A stretch of 45,162 nucleotides of DNA from Akkermansia sp. (GTDB taxonomy: Bacteria; Verrucomicrobiota; Verrucomicrobiia; Verrucomicrobiales; Akkermansiaceae), in NCBI GenBank assembly GCA_030535875.1, contig JAUNRC010000013.1:1-45162 (forward strand), written 5' to 3'. Shown here one piece after another: positions 17,312 to 24,887 of this stretch. Position numbers and translations under genes: made by a program. Position 1 is the stretch's first letter; every line of letters begins with the position of its first letter. The notes under the pieces were generated by a model. The model did no database searches and had not been told where the DNA came from. It saw only the letters and a program-made list of their open reading frames with translations.

Positions 17312-17749
17312 TTATTCTTTTTTTGCTTTCGGATGCCATGAGATAGGCAGGCCGATCGGAATAAGGTAGGCGTTGGTCACGAAATATTCACCATCGCTGC
17401 GGAAGCGTTTTTCGCAATCGGGGCAGAGATGGGTGGCAAAAATTCGTTCGTCCAGTTCATCTTTGTCGCGCACGAGAACTCCTATGAGATTGGCCGTGCC
17501 GATTTTCGGATTGGCGCAAAGGCAATAGCCGCATCTCCAAGGGGCGCGTTTGCTCTGCAGACGGATGTATTCCAGCCAGTCAGGGCATTCTTGCGGGAGC
17601 GCGATGTTTGCCGATTCTTGCAACGGAATGATTTTGACCCCATGCATGACCTTGACAAAGTCGCCGTCTTCATTCCTCTCCTGAACGTAGGTTCTAGTTC
17701 TTCGTCGATGATTGGCAGCTATATTCCCGGATGTCTGACGTTTCCCCAT
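17312..17749 (-). CDS. Zinc-ribbon-like protein of unknown function
   Basis: 145 residues. Two CxxC pairs, CGYC and CPDC, about 36 residues apart, look like a zinc ribbon. The N-terminus is strongly basic (NHRRRTRTYVQER) and could touch nucleic acid. The rest is not recognised. It has its own promoter, with a start 7 bp after the -10 box, and an 11-bp inverted repeat covers its -35. It follows the AP2/RHH gene on the same strand. The inference is a small nucleic-acid-binding or regulatory protein. Confidence 0.65.
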   Translation of the reverse strand: MGKRQTSGNIAANHRRRTRTYVQERNEDGDFVKVMHGVKIIPLQESANIALPQECPDWLEYIRLQSKRAPWRCGYCLCANPKIGTANLIGVLVRDKDELDERIFATHLCPDCEKRFRSDGEYFVTNAYLIPIGLPISWHPKAKKE

Positions 17750-17756
17750 GTCGGCA

Positions 17757-17784
17757 ATGTTACAACATCACAACGCCCGGTCAA
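17757..17784 (-). promoter_or_regulatory. Promoter of zinc-ribbon-like gene (leaderless type)
   Basis: Minus strand: TTGACC (17779-17784), 16-bp spacer, TAACAT (17757-17762), 7 bp to the ATG at 17749. The -35 is embedded in one arm of the inverted repeat 17777-17804. Confidence 0.55.
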
Positions 17785-17804
17785 GTCTAAAATGACTTGA
17801 CCGG
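17777..17804. repeat. Perfect 11-bp inverted repeat over a -35 box
   Basis: CCGGTCAAGTC (17777-17787) and GACTTGACCGG (17794-17804) flank TAAAAT. No T-run follows on either strand, so an operator is at least as likely as a terminator for the upstream gene ending at 17837. Confidence 0.7.
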
Positions 17805-17836
17805 TTCGGTTCCTGAGAGAATGAGTTGGAGCAGGC

Positions 17837-18379
17837 TTATTCTTCTCTGCCTGTTGCGAAAGCGCTGAAAGTCGGTAAGCCGGCCGGTCGAGCCTGTTCT
17901 TCGAGTCTTGCTATGTACTTCGCCAGTTCATCGGCAGACGGGCTGGCCGGTTGAGAGAGGAGCTGGGGCATGTGGGAGTAGAGCGCGAGGCGAATGACTG
18001 ATGAGGCATCTACATTCAGGTGGCGACTTGCTTTCAGAAGGATGTCGCGCAAGGTGTCATTAGTGCGCATCGTTACCGTGTTGCTCATATGAGGTGATGT
18101 GCGTGGCCGGTTCAGCCCCTGAGGAATGGGGGATTCGTTGCGATATTCGTTATCAATGCGTTTGAGAATGTCGCCCGCCTCTTTGCCCCGAAGTTTGCCG
18201 AGAGAATCGAAGACAAAGTCTCGAAACTCTCTTGCGCTTTTTTCGGCGGCTTCACTGCTGCCGTAGCGAAGATCCGAGAAATAGCGCACAAGTCTTACCC
18301 CGTGACGGACTATGCAGAAGCGCCATCCGTCAAAGGCATCGAACTCTTTATTGCAGCGAACGATATTGCTGAGCCCCAT
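17837..18379 (-). CDS. AP2-like plus ribbon-helix-helix candidate DNA-binding protein
   Basis: 180 residues. Residues 16-57 match the bacterial AP2-type pattern: GWR (18-20), a basic strand, RYFSDLRYGS (32-41) and FRD (52-54). The same residues stand at the same positions in the 96-residue protein at 22570-22860. Residues about 100-137 (TVTMRTNDTLRDILLKASRH, then DASSVIRLALYSHM) resemble an Arc/MetJ-type ribbon-helix-helix. Both are DNA-binding folds, so a transcription regulator is likely. Start: ATG 8 bp after a TAAGAT box (18388-18393), though no good -35 accompanies it. It is followed by the zinc-ribbon-like gene. Confidence 0.7.
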   Translation of the reverse strand: MGLSNIVRCNKEFDAFDGWRFCIVRHGVRLVRYFSDLRYGSSEAAEKSAREFRDFVFDSLGKLRGKEAGDILKRIDNEYRNESPIPQGLNRPRTSPHMSNTVTMRTNDTLRDILLKASRHLNVDASSVIRLALYSHMPQLLSQPASPSADELAKYIARLEEQARPAGLPTFSAFATGREE

Positions 18380-18555
18380 ACCATTTCATCTTACAAGATA
18401 ACAGGGATTTCAGCACTTCAATATAGTTGTCGTACAACTGTTTATTTTGTGCCTTTTCTGAACTCTTGGCAATCGATGGCCGCTCATTGAAGGCGGGCTG
18501 CAAATGTTAAAAATGCTAAAACGGTCTCAAGGCGGGCAAAAATGCGAAATTAGCC
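18380..18555. other. Non-coding stretch with inverted and direct repeats
   Basis: No gene is seen here. It holds the TAAGAT box of the minus-strand AP2/RHH gene, an inverted repeat AGTTGT-CGT-ACAACT (18425-18439), and two copies of AAGGCGGGC 39 bp apart (18491-18499, 18530-18538) with AAATG-rich sequence between. It is AT-richer than the flanking genes. Confidence 0.5.
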
Positions 18556-18584
18556 TTGATTTTTCGCGGGAAGCGGTGTATATT
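18556..18584 (+). promoter_or_regulatory. Promoter of a small transcription unit
   Basis: TTGATT (18556-18561), 17-bp spacer, TATATT (18579-18584). The predicted start is near 18591. No annotated-size gene follows on this strand before the terminator at 18657. Confidence 0.55.
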
Positions 18585-18604
18585 TCCTGCGTATTCTTCA
18601 TTTC

Positions 18605-18649
18605 ATGTTCAGCAGCTTGAAGCTGTTATCATGGGTGTCTGAATTTTGA
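18605..18649 (+). CDS. Possible 14-residue hydrophobic microprotein
   Basis: ATG 20 bp after the -10 box encodes MFSSLKLLSWVSEF and stops with TGA just before the terminator stem. It is short, hydrophobic and has no Shine-Dalgarno sequence. It could be a translated microprotein or a chance frame inside a small RNA. Confidence 0.25.
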   Translation: MFSSLKLLSWVSEF

Positions 18650-18656
18650 AAGCAGT

Positions 18657-18698
18657 GAAGGCGCCGTACCTCGGGTGGGGTTACGGCGCTTTCATTTT
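18657..18698. terminator. Hairpin terminator between small unit and folP
   Basis: GAAGGCGCCGTA (18657-18668) pairs with TACGGCGCTTTC (18682-18693), followed on the plus strand by ATTTTC. It lies right after the folP stop on the other strand and may serve both. Confidence 0.6.
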
Positions 18699-19546
18699 CA
18701 AGATGTGTGCAGGAGGGCGTGCCGTAAGGTGAGAGCTTGGTGGAGCTCTTCAACGTCATGAACTCGGTGAAGGTCTGCGCCGGCATCGGCCGCCATCAGA
18801 GAGAGGGTGACAGTGGGTAGGGCAGAACTGCGTGCGGCTGCGGGGTTACGGAGGATTTCTCCCATAAATCGCTTGCGTGAGAGTGCCATCATCATCGGGC
18901 CGTTATGGATGGTTAATTCTCTCAGATGTTTGATAAGGGCGAGATTATGGGTGGTTGTTTTGCCGAAGCCGATGCCGGGGTCGAGGCAGATGCGCTCAGG
19001 GGAGATGCCGTCTGCCTGTGCCACGTTCAGTTGCCGGATGAAAAATTGTCGTACATCTTCAACGACATTGTCGTAGTGAGGTGCTTGCTGCATGGTCTCA
19101 GGCGTGCCTTGCATGTGCATGAGGACGATGCCGCAGGGGCGCTCGGCGCAGAGCCGACGCATGGCGGAATCGCTCAGGCCGGAAATGTCGTTGATGATGT
19201 CGGCACCGGCATCGAGCGCTGCTGCGGCAACGGAGACGTGGCGCGTGTCGATGGAGATTTTCAGAGTCGGGAATTGTTCGCGGAGAGCCCTGATAACCGG
19301 GATGGTTCGTCGGAGTTCTTCTTCTATTGCGACCGGTAGTGACCCGGGCCGGGTTGATTCGCCGCCTATATCGATGATATCGGCCCCGGCTTGCACCAAG
19401 GCGGCAGCATGTTGAAGAGCCTGTTCGGGGGAGTTATGGCGGCCGCCGTCTGAAAAGGAGTCCGGGGTGACGTTGAGAATGCCCATGATACCGCCGATAG
19501 CGGGCAGTTGCCACACTTCATTACGCAGGTGCCAAGTCTTTGTCAT
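18698..19546 (-). CDS. folP: Dihydropteroate synthase
   Basis: 282 residues, full length. FolP condenses p-aminobenzoate with dihydropterin diphosphate in folate synthesis and is the sulfonamide target. Motifs in order: MGILNVTPDSFSDGG, DIGGESTRPGS, ISIDTRHVSVA, INDISGLSD, LDPGIGFGKT, LSRKRFMG and the C-terminal HRVHDVEE. It is the last gene of kdsB-uppS-thioredoxin-like-folP, 18 bp after the thioredoxin-like stop. Confidence 0.95.
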   Translation of the reverse strand: MTKTWHLRNEVWQLPAIGGIMGILNVTPDSFSDGGRHNSPEQALQHAAALVQAGADIIDIGGESTRPGSLPVAIEEELRRTIPVIRALREQFPTLKISIDTRHVSVAAAALDAGADIINDISGLSDSAMRRLCAERPCGIVLMHMQGTPETMQQAPHYDNVVEDVRQFFIRQLNVAQADGISPERICLDPGIGFGKTTTHNLALIKHLRELTIHNGPMMMALSRKRFMGEILRNPAAARSSALPTVTLSLMAADAGADLHRVHDVEELHQALTLRHALLHTS

Positions 19547-19564
19547 AGGTGAGCCGAAGATGTT

Positions 19565-20521
19565 TCAGCGTGCGCGATTTTTCATGCTTTGCGCTTTTTG
19601 AAGGAGCGCTTGCGGGTCGGAGAAGGTGTTTTCGAGTGAGCGAATCATCTCCGCTCGGATGGACTCCGGGTAGCTGATAGCGGCTTCTCGGAGGATGTAT
19701 TCTTTGGCGCGTTGGATATCTTCCGTGTTTCGGGCGTTCAACAACATGAGGTTCAAACTGGGGAAAACTACGATGGCGCGCTTGCGTTCCATGATGTGTT
19801 CTTCATTGCCGGGCAATGCTTCGGCAAGATAGCGCTCAAAGATTTCCGTTTGTTTGCGGAAGTTGCGGTGGTAGGCTTGTACTTCGGTCATGAGCTCCCG
19901 CATCTGCTTGTCCGCTGCGAGTTCGGCTCGGAGTCCCAGAGTGTCGTGCGGGTCGTTTTCAACGATTTCTTTCTCAAGAGCCTCGGCGGCCATGCGGAGA
20001 TTGCGGGGAAGTTCCCGGTAGATATGGTAGAGGGCAGAGGCACGTTGTTCTCCGCTGAGCTCACGAGCAGCCTTCAGTTGTTGGCCTCGCGCGAGGGCTT
20101 CGTCCAGTATAGTCGTGGTGGAAGCCACATCCGGCCGACTGCCGGAAAACGCTCCCCAGATTTCACCATCGGAGCTCAGAACCATGCAGGTCGGAAATGC
20201 CCGCACTCCATAGTCGCGGCAGAGTTGCTCGCGAGCGGCGCGAACGGCGGGCGGCAGCGGAGCACGGGGTAAATCAACTTCGAGCAGTACCAGTTTGTCT
20301 GCTGTGTATGTCTCGAACTCCGGGGTGCTGAGAACGGCTTTTTTGAGATTCATGCAGTAAGCGCACCAATCCGAGCCGGTGAAGTTCACGAAAATGGCTT
20401 TGCCTTCCTGCGCAGCTTGTTCGCGGGCTGCTCTCATGTCTGACAGCCATTCGGCGGCGGCACTATGGGAATGCAGGCAGAGAATGGCAGCGGCTCCGAG
20501 GGAAAAGAGTCTTTTGAACAT
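19565..20521 (-). CDS. Exported thioredoxin-fold protein
   Basis: 318 residues from the chosen ATG, which begins a clear signal peptide (MFKRLFSLGAAAILCL, then SAAAEW). The frame is open upstream inside uppS, but an earlier start would bury the signal peptide. The thioredoxin domain has WCAYC (C53, C56) and the cis-proline AFPT (P110). This pattern fits the DUF255/thioredoxin_7-like group of periplasmic redox proteins. The helical C-terminal ~180 residues are not recognised. It lies 7 bp after uppS. It may reduce or oxidise envelope proteins; the partner is unknown. Confidence 0.82.
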   Translation of the reverse strand: MFKRLFSLGAAAILCLHSHSAAAEWLSDMRAAREQAAQEGKAIFVNFTGSDWCAYCMNLKKAVLSTPEFETYTADKLVLLEVDLPRAPLPPAVRAAREQLCRDYGVRAFPTCMVLSSDGEIWGAFSGSRPDVASTTTILDEALARGQQLKAARELSGEQRASALYHIYRELPRNLRMAAEALEKEIVENDPHDTLGLRAELAADKQMRELMTEVQAYHRNFRKQTEIFERYLAEALPGNEEHIMERKRAIVVFPSLNLMLLNARNTEDIQRAKEYILREAAISYPESIRAEMIRSLENTFSDPQALLQKAQSMKNRAR

Positions 20522-20528
20522 GTCGGGG

Positions 20529-21254
20529 TTAGCGCTTGCCGAAGCGGCGGTTGCGGGAGTTGAAGGAGAGAAGCGCGGCCTCGAACTCATCGCGCCCGAA
20601 GTCGGGCCATAGTACATCGGTTATCCACAGTTCTGCGTAGCTGATTTGCCAGAGAAGGTAATTGGAGATGCGCATTTCGCCGGAGGTGCGGATGAGAAGG
20701 TCGGGGTCGGGCATGCCTGCTGTGTAGAGCTGATTACCCAGCAATTCCGGTGTGATGTCCTGCGGGGTGATTTCTCCTTTGCCGACCATTTCCGCAACTT
20801 TGCGGGCGGCTGCCGTTATTTCCTGCCGCGAACCGTAGGAGAGCGCCAACACGAGATTGGCGGCAGTATTGCCCTTTGTCTTTTCCAGACATTCCGTCAG
20901 TTGCTTGCGGCAGTGAGCAGGTAACATGTGCAGCTCACCGATGGCGTGCAGGCGCACGTTTTTCTCCATCATTTCGGGCAGACGTTCTTTGAGGTACCTG
21001 CTGAGCATGTTCATGAGGTAGGTGACCTCAATTTTGGAACGTCCCCAGTTCTCCGTGGAGAAGGCGTAGAGCGTGAGCCATTGTATACCTTTTTCGATGC
21101 AGAGATCCAGCACGCGCTGTACGGTTTCGCCGCCGCGCTCATGGCCTTTGGCGCGTGCTACACCATGTTGCTCTGCCCAGCGCCCGTTGCCATCCATGAT
21201 GAAGGCAACGTGCTGCGGCATGTTCAGTCGGTCTGAGGGAGAATCAGAGCTCAT
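20529..21254 (-). CDS. uppS: Undecaprenyl diphosphate synthase (cis-prenyltransferase)
   Basis: 241 residues. It makes C55 undecaprenyl diphosphate, the lipid carrier for peptidoglycan and O-antigen, at the cytoplasmic membrane face. Signature segments: HVAFIMDGNGRWAEQHG with the catalytic aspartate, GHERGGETV, LYAFSTENWGR, and PDLLIRTSGEMRISNYLLWQ near the C-terminus. The start overlaps kdsB by 11 bp; the Met 11 codons further on is an alternative start nearer the family N-terminus. Confidence 0.95.
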   Translation of the reverse strand: MSSDSPSDRLNMPQHVAFIMDGNGRWAEQHGVARAKGHERGGETVQRVLDLCIEKGIQWLTLYAFSTENWGRSKIEVTYLMNMLSRYLKERLPEMMEKNVRLHAIGELHMLPAHCRKQLTECLEKTKGNTAANLVLALSYGSRQEITAAARKVAEMVGKGEITPQDITPELLGNQLYTAGMPDPDLLIRTSGEMRISNYLLWQISYAELWITDVLWPDFGRDEFEAALLSFNSRNRRFGKR

Positions 21255-22065
21255 ATTCGCCGTATTCTGCCAGAATGGCTTCCACTCGCTCGATGTCTTC
21301 GGGAGAGTCTACACCGCTGGTTGTCTTGCGGCCGCGATAATCAACTTCAACCATCTTCACGCGCAGGCCGTTGTAGAGGAATCGCATCTGCTCCAGACCT
21401 TCAACAGCTCCCATTTCGTAATCGCTTTCAGGCAGTTCGAAATAATTTTTGAGGGCAGAGTAGGTGTAGGAGTACAGACCTACATGGCGACGAACCGGGC
21501 TCTTGGGTAGGGTGGCTCGGGCTTTCTCCGGTTTGCGGATGGCGGGAATGGTGCTCTTGGAGAAGGCCATGGCATAGCCATCCTTATCCACCAGAACGGT
21601 GGTGCCGCTGTAAGGGGTGGTTTTCTTGCTCTCCACCAGGCGGTCATATTCGTTCCAATCCAGATGGATGCAGGGGGTGAAGACATCGGCGGGTGCGGCT
21701 TTCCAAGCGTCGATGAGCTGTTGAATGACCCAGGGCGGGCACAGCGGGTTGTCGCCTTGCAGGTTGATGATGAATGCCGGCGGCTCGCTCTGCTGACTGA
21801 CGGCATCCCAACAGCGCTCCGTGCCGCTGCGGCAGCTCTCGGCAGTCATCACGGCGGGAATGCCGGCACCGGTACAGAAGTCGAGTATGCGTGTATCGTC
21901 CGTTGCTACAACATAGTTGCAGTTGTCGTTGTGGCGGCAAATGGACTCCGCGATGTCGGCAACTCGGCGAATCATTTCCTTGCCGGCAATTTTAACAAGG
22001 GGCTTGCCCGGCAGACGGGTGGAGGCGTAACGGGCCGGGATGACAATGAGGATGGACTGTGACAT
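21244..22065 (-). CDS. kdsB: 3-deoxy-manno-octulosonate cytidylyltransferase
   Basis: 273 residues. KdsB activates KDO as CMP-KDO for the lipopolysaccharide inner core, which implies a Gram-negative outer membrane. The N-terminal IPARYASTRLPGKPL is the nucleotide-binding signature. VVATDD, INLQGDNPL (usually QGDEP), HVGLYSYT and LEQMRFL follow in the usual order, and the C-terminal VDSPEDIERVE is typical. It is the first gene of the four-gene minus-strand operon and has its own promoter. Confidence 0.94.
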   Translation of the reverse strand: MSQSILIVIPARYASTRLPGKPLVKIAGKEMIRRVADIAESICRHNDNCNYVVATDDTRILDFCTGAGIPAVMTAESCRSGTERCWDAVSQQSEPPAFIINLQGDNPLCPPWVIQQLIDAWKAAPADVFTPCIHLDWNEYDRLVESKKTTPYSGTTVLVDKDGYAMAFSKSTIPAIRKPEKARATLPKSPVRRHVGLYSYTYSALKNYFELPESDYEMGAVEGLEQMRFLYNGLRVKMVEVDYRGRKTTSGVDSPEDIERVEAILAEYGEYEL

Positions 22066-22094
22066 GGCTTGTAATGGCTGGTTTTCCTACCCTC

Positions 22095-22123
22095 ATTCTA
22101 CCTTGCTGCGTGCCATTTGCCAA
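22095..22123 (-). promoter_or_regulatory. Promoter of kdsB-uppS-trx-folP operon
   Basis: Minus strand: TTGGCA (22118-22123), 17-bp spacer, TAGAAT (22095-22100), 29 bp to the ATG at 22065. Confidence 0.65.
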
Positions 22124-22165
22124 GAAAAAACGTGCCTTGTGTCAGCGGAAAGTGTGTATTTCCGC

Positions 22166-22194
22166 TTGACAAGGTGCATGTAAGCCACTAGAAT
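22166..22194 (+). promoter_or_regulatory. Promoter of small secreted protein gene (leaderless type)
   Basis: Perfect TTGACA (22166-22171), 17-bp spacer, TAGAAT (22189-22194), 8 bp to the ATG at 22203. It is one of the strongest matches in the window. Confidence 0.8.
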
Positions 22195-22202
22195 TCGGAA
22201 CT

Positions 22203-22595
22203 ATGAAGGGTACTTATGTCATAACGGCTCTGTTGGGTGTTGCTGTCTGTGTGGTGCAAGCTGCTGTTGAGGAGGATGTCTGCGAGACGATGCAGGCGGC
22301 TTTGGCGGCGCAGGTGCAGATGCTTACCGGGGTAACGGATGCGGCTCAGGCGGCGAGTGTGCTGCCGGAGTTGTGCGCCAATCTGGCGGCGCTTGCTGCT
22401 CTTCACGGTAAGGTGCCGGAGGGTGAACTTTGGCTCTTCATTGATAACAATCCCGATGTGAAGCAGGAGCTCATCGAGCAACTGCAATTGCTCAGTGTGC
22501 AGTTAGTGCGATTGGAGCAGGCTCAATTTTACGGCAATGGCGAGCTCAGGTCTGCTCTGGCACCCTATTTTACCCCCGGCGCGGGCGCACACTGA
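22203..22595 (+). CDS. Small secreted protein of unknown function
   Basis: 130 residues. The first ~20 residues form a signal peptide ending in VVQAAVEED. The mature part is alanine- and leucine-rich and looks all-helical, with two cysteines. No family is recognised. The strong promoter suggests substantial expression. Its 3' end overlaps that of the convergent AP2-like gene by 26 bp. Confidence 0.65.
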   Translation: MKGTYVITALLGVAVCVVQAAVEEDVCETMQAALAAQVQMLTGVTDAAQAASVLPELCANLAALAALHGKVPEGELWLFIDNNPDVKQELIEQLQLLSVQLVRLEQAQFYGNGELRSALAPYFTPGAGAH

Positions 22596-22860
22596 TGGTG
22601 GCCTCCTTGTGCCGCAGAAGGTCTTGCAGGTGAGCCAGTTCCTCATCCATGTACTCCGGTAGGTTGTCGCGGTGGAGTGCCATTTGTGTGAAAACTTCAT
22701 CGCGATAGTGAACGGCCTCGCGGTACGACTCTTCTTCCGAGCCGTATTGAAGGTCGGAAAAATAGCGGGTGATGATGCGGCCGCAGCGTTGAATGCTTAC
22801 TCTCCAGCCTTGAAAATCCGTATTTTCGTATGTGTAACGGGTGATGTTTTTGTTTTTCAT
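22570..22860 (-). CDS. Small AP2-like domain protein
   Basis: 96 residues, nearly all of it one AP2-like domain: GWRVSIQRCGR (18-28), RYFSDLQYGS (32-41) and HYRDEVF (51-57), then an acidic helix and a basic tail (RPRRG). Aligned without gaps to the N-terminus of the 180-residue protein at 17837-18379, 22 of the 42 residues from 16 to 57 are identical by my count. It lacks that protein's ribbon-helix-helix part. A TATAAC box sits 11 bp before the ATG, without a good -35. It is a likely small DNA-binding protein with unknown target. Confidence 0.65.
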   Translation of the reverse strand: MKNKNITRYTYENTDFQGWRVSIQRCGRIITRYFSDLQYGSEEESYREAVHYRDEVFTQMALHRDNLPEYMDEELAHLQDLLRHKEATISVRPRRG

Positions 22861-22950
22861 GGGTACAGGGGGTTATACGGTCAGACTTCAGTCATGGAGG
22901 TGTGGTTCAATAACTTACAGGAACGGACGAGTTGAGCGACGGTTTCTTTC

Positions 22951-22979
22951 TTGACTTGTTCAGTGGTGAGTGCTAGCAT
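22951..22979 (+). promoter_or_regulatory. Promoter of ppa (leaderless type)
   Basis: TTGACT (22951-22956), 17-bp spacer, TAGCAT (22974-22979), 8 bp to the ATG at 22988. It rules out the earlier in-frame start at 22970, which lies inside the promoter. Confidence 0.75.
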
Positions 22980-22987
22980 GTAATATC

Positions 22988-23479
22988 ATGAGAGTAGTTG
23001 AAGCCAGAATTGAAATTCCGATGGGGAGCCGTAATAAGTACGAAGTGGATGCTCAAACCGGTCGCATTAAGCTGGATCGTGTGTTGTATTCATCCGTTTA
23101 CTATCCGGCCGAATATGGTTTTGTGGAGCGCACCCTGTATTTGGATGGGGATCCGCTGGATATACTGGTGTTCACCTCATCTCCGACGTTCCCCGGTTGC
23201 TATGTTGATTGCCGCATAATCGGTGGGATGGATATGATTGATTGCGGGGAGCCTGATGTTAAAATCCTGGCGGTCAATGTGGGGGATCCGCGTTATGATC
23301 ATGTCAACTCCATTGAGGAATTGCCGCCTCATTACTTGCAGGAAATCCAGAACTTCTTCCGTACTTACAAAACATTGCAGAACAAGGTGACGGAAGTCGG
23401 GGAATTCTTCGGGGTGCAGAGGGCCATCGATATTCTTGATGAATCTTTTTCGCGTTATGTGGAGAGTCTGCGCCCCTGA
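22988..23479 (+). CDS. ppa: Inorganic pyrophosphatase, family I
   Basis: 163 residues, a little shorter than the E. coli enzyme. The cytoplasmic Mg-dependent enzyme splits pyrophosphate and so drives biosynthetic reactions. Motifs: EIPMGSRNKYEVD at the N-terminus, YPAEYGFV, the signature DGDPLDILV, and a metal and phosphate site in IGGMDMIDCGEPDVKILAV. The start was set by the promoter. It stands alone and is followed by the hom promoter. Confidence 0.95.
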   Translation: MRVVEARIEIPMGSRNKYEVDAQTGRIKLDRVLYSSVYYPAEYGFVERTLYLDGDPLDILVFTSSPTFPGCYVDCRIIGGMDMIDCGEPDVKILAVNVGDPRYDHVNSIEELPPHYLQEIQNFFRTYKTLQNKVTEVGEFFGVQRAIDILDESFSRYVESLRP

Positions 23480-23518
23480 GACTTGTTCCGCATTTTTTTT
23501 GACTGCCTCAATATAGTC

Positions 23519-23547
23519 TTGAGTGGCTGCTGATTTTTTTGTATAAT
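23519..23547 (+). promoter_or_regulatory. Promoter of hom-lysC-TPR-TPR-murJ
   Basis: TTGAGT (23519-23524), 17-bp spacer, perfect TATAAT (23542-23547), 11 bp to the ATG at 23559. The leader would be only about 4 nt, leaving no room for an attenuator or riboswitch. Confidence 0.75.
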
Positions 23548-23558
23548 GCGGCTCGCGC

Positions 23559-24878
23559 ATGACAGGTGAAACACTTCAGTTAGGTCTGGCAGGTCTTGGT
23601 ACTGTGGGCTCAGGGGTATATGAAACCCTGTGCCGCAATCGTGAATTGCTCGAAGCTCGGGCTCAGATTTCTTACGCTATTCGCAAGGTGGCGGTGGGGA
23701 ATATCAATCGCCGTCGCGATGTGGAGATTGCTCCCGAGTTGTTGACGGATGATTGGCGTGAGCTGGTGAATGACCCTGAGATTGATATTATTATTGAGCT
23801 GATTGGCGGTACGGATGAGGCTTATCAGCTTGTGAAGGCTGCGCTGATGGCCGGTAAGCCCGTTGTGACGGGCAATAAGGCCGTGTTGGCAGTCTATGGC
23901 AGCGAACTTTTCAAATTGTCTGCCGAGATGGGTACGCCGCTCTATTTCGAGGCGTCGTGCGGCGGTGGTATCCCCATTATTCAAAGCTTGCAGAACTCCC
24001 TCATCTGCAATAAAGTGCAGAGTATTGCCGGTATCATAAACGGCACAAGTAATTACATTCTTACCAGCATGAAGGAGCAGGGGCTCAGCCTTGATGTCGC
24101 TCTTGCCAATGCTCAGAAGTTGGGCTTCGCGGAGGCGGACCCCTCCTTCGATATCAACGGGTGGGATGCCGCTCACAAGGCGCTCATTCTGGCCATGCTC
24201 GCATACGGTACACCGCTTTCGCCGGATAAGATTCACGTTCATGGTATTGAGAAGGTGGAGAGTGTGGATATTGCCATGGCGGAGAAACTCGGCTACACCA
24301 TTAAATTGTTGGTAGTCATTAAGCACCATGAGGAGCAGGGGGCTCTTGAGCTGCGCGTGCAGCCCAGTTTCGTGCCGCAGGAGCACCTGCTGTCCAGCGT
24401 GGATGGTGTGTTCAACGCCATTGCGGTTAAGGGAGATATTGTAGGCGAAACGATTTTCTACGGTCGAGGTGCAGGCAAGAACCCCACATCCAGTGCTGTC
24501 ATCGGTGATATCGTGTTAGCCATGCGCGAGTGTCGTCTGCCCGATTATCATACCGGGTTCCAGCCCTATACCAAGGAGCTGGAAGTACTGCCCATGAGTG
24601 AGACGGTCACGCCTTATTATGTGCGCTTTGTGGTGGAGGATCGTCCCGGCATGATTGCGGCTATCGCCGCCATGCTGGCAAAGTATGATGTGAGCATTTC
24701 CGCCACCAGTTCCAATTTCGGCTATATTGATGAGCAGGGCGTGCAGTGGAATAACCTCATCTTCATGGTACATGCCTGCAAGTGGGTGCGCCTGAAGTAT
24801 GTGCTGCGCGAACTGCGTGAAAATCACATCATTGATCGTCTGCCGATTGTGTTCCGCATCGAAACTTTTAACGATTAA
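23559..24878 (+). CDS. hom: Homoserine dehydrogenase
   Basis: 439 residues, the long monofunctional form. It reduces aspartate semialdehyde to homoserine, the branch to threonine and methionine. The NAD(P)-binding loop is LGLAGLGTVGSGVYE, IINGTSNYIL is the family signature, and catalytic K207 sits in WDAAHKAL. A C-terminal ACT domain begins near residue 352 (YYVRFVVEDRPGM) and suggests amino-acid feedback. lysC follows after 9 bp. Confidence 0.95.
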   Translation: MTGETLQLGLAGLGTVGSGVYETLCRNRELLEARAQISYAIRKVAVGNINRRRDVEIAPELLTDDWRELVNDPEIDIIIELIGGTDEAYQLVKAALMAGKPVVTGNKAVLAVYGSELFKLSAEMGTPLYFEASCGGGIPIIQSLQNSLICNKVQSIAGIINGTSNYILTSMKEQGLSLDVALANAQKLGFAEADPSFDINGWDAAHKALILAMLAYGTPLSPDKIHVHGIEKVESVDIAMAEKLGYTIKLLVVIKHHEEQGALELRVQPSFVPQEHLLSSVDGVFNAIAVKGDIVGETIFYGRGAGKNPTSSAVIGDIVLAMRECRLPDYHTGFQPYTKELEVLPMSETVTPYYVRFVVEDRPGMIAAIAAMLAKYDVSISATSSNFGYIDEQGVQWNNLIFMVHACKWVRLKYVLRELRENHIIDRLPIVFRIETFND

Positions 24879-24887
24879 ATAAAAACT

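Larger units (their letters stand above)
18591..18699 (+). ncRNA. Candidate ~105-nt small RNA or micro-mRNA
   Basis: The unit is bounded by a sigma70-type promoter and a 12-bp terminator hairpin. It contains a 14-codon ORF and a short inverted repeat, CAGCTTGAAGCTG (18612-18624). The 3' end is convergent with folP and would overlap its last bases. No known RNA family was recognised. Confidence 0.4.

Noticed and set aside
18481..18540. CRISPR-like or satellite repeats (two AAGGCGGGC copies)
   Set aside because: Only two 9-bp copies, 39 bp apart, with no third unit and no spacer structure.
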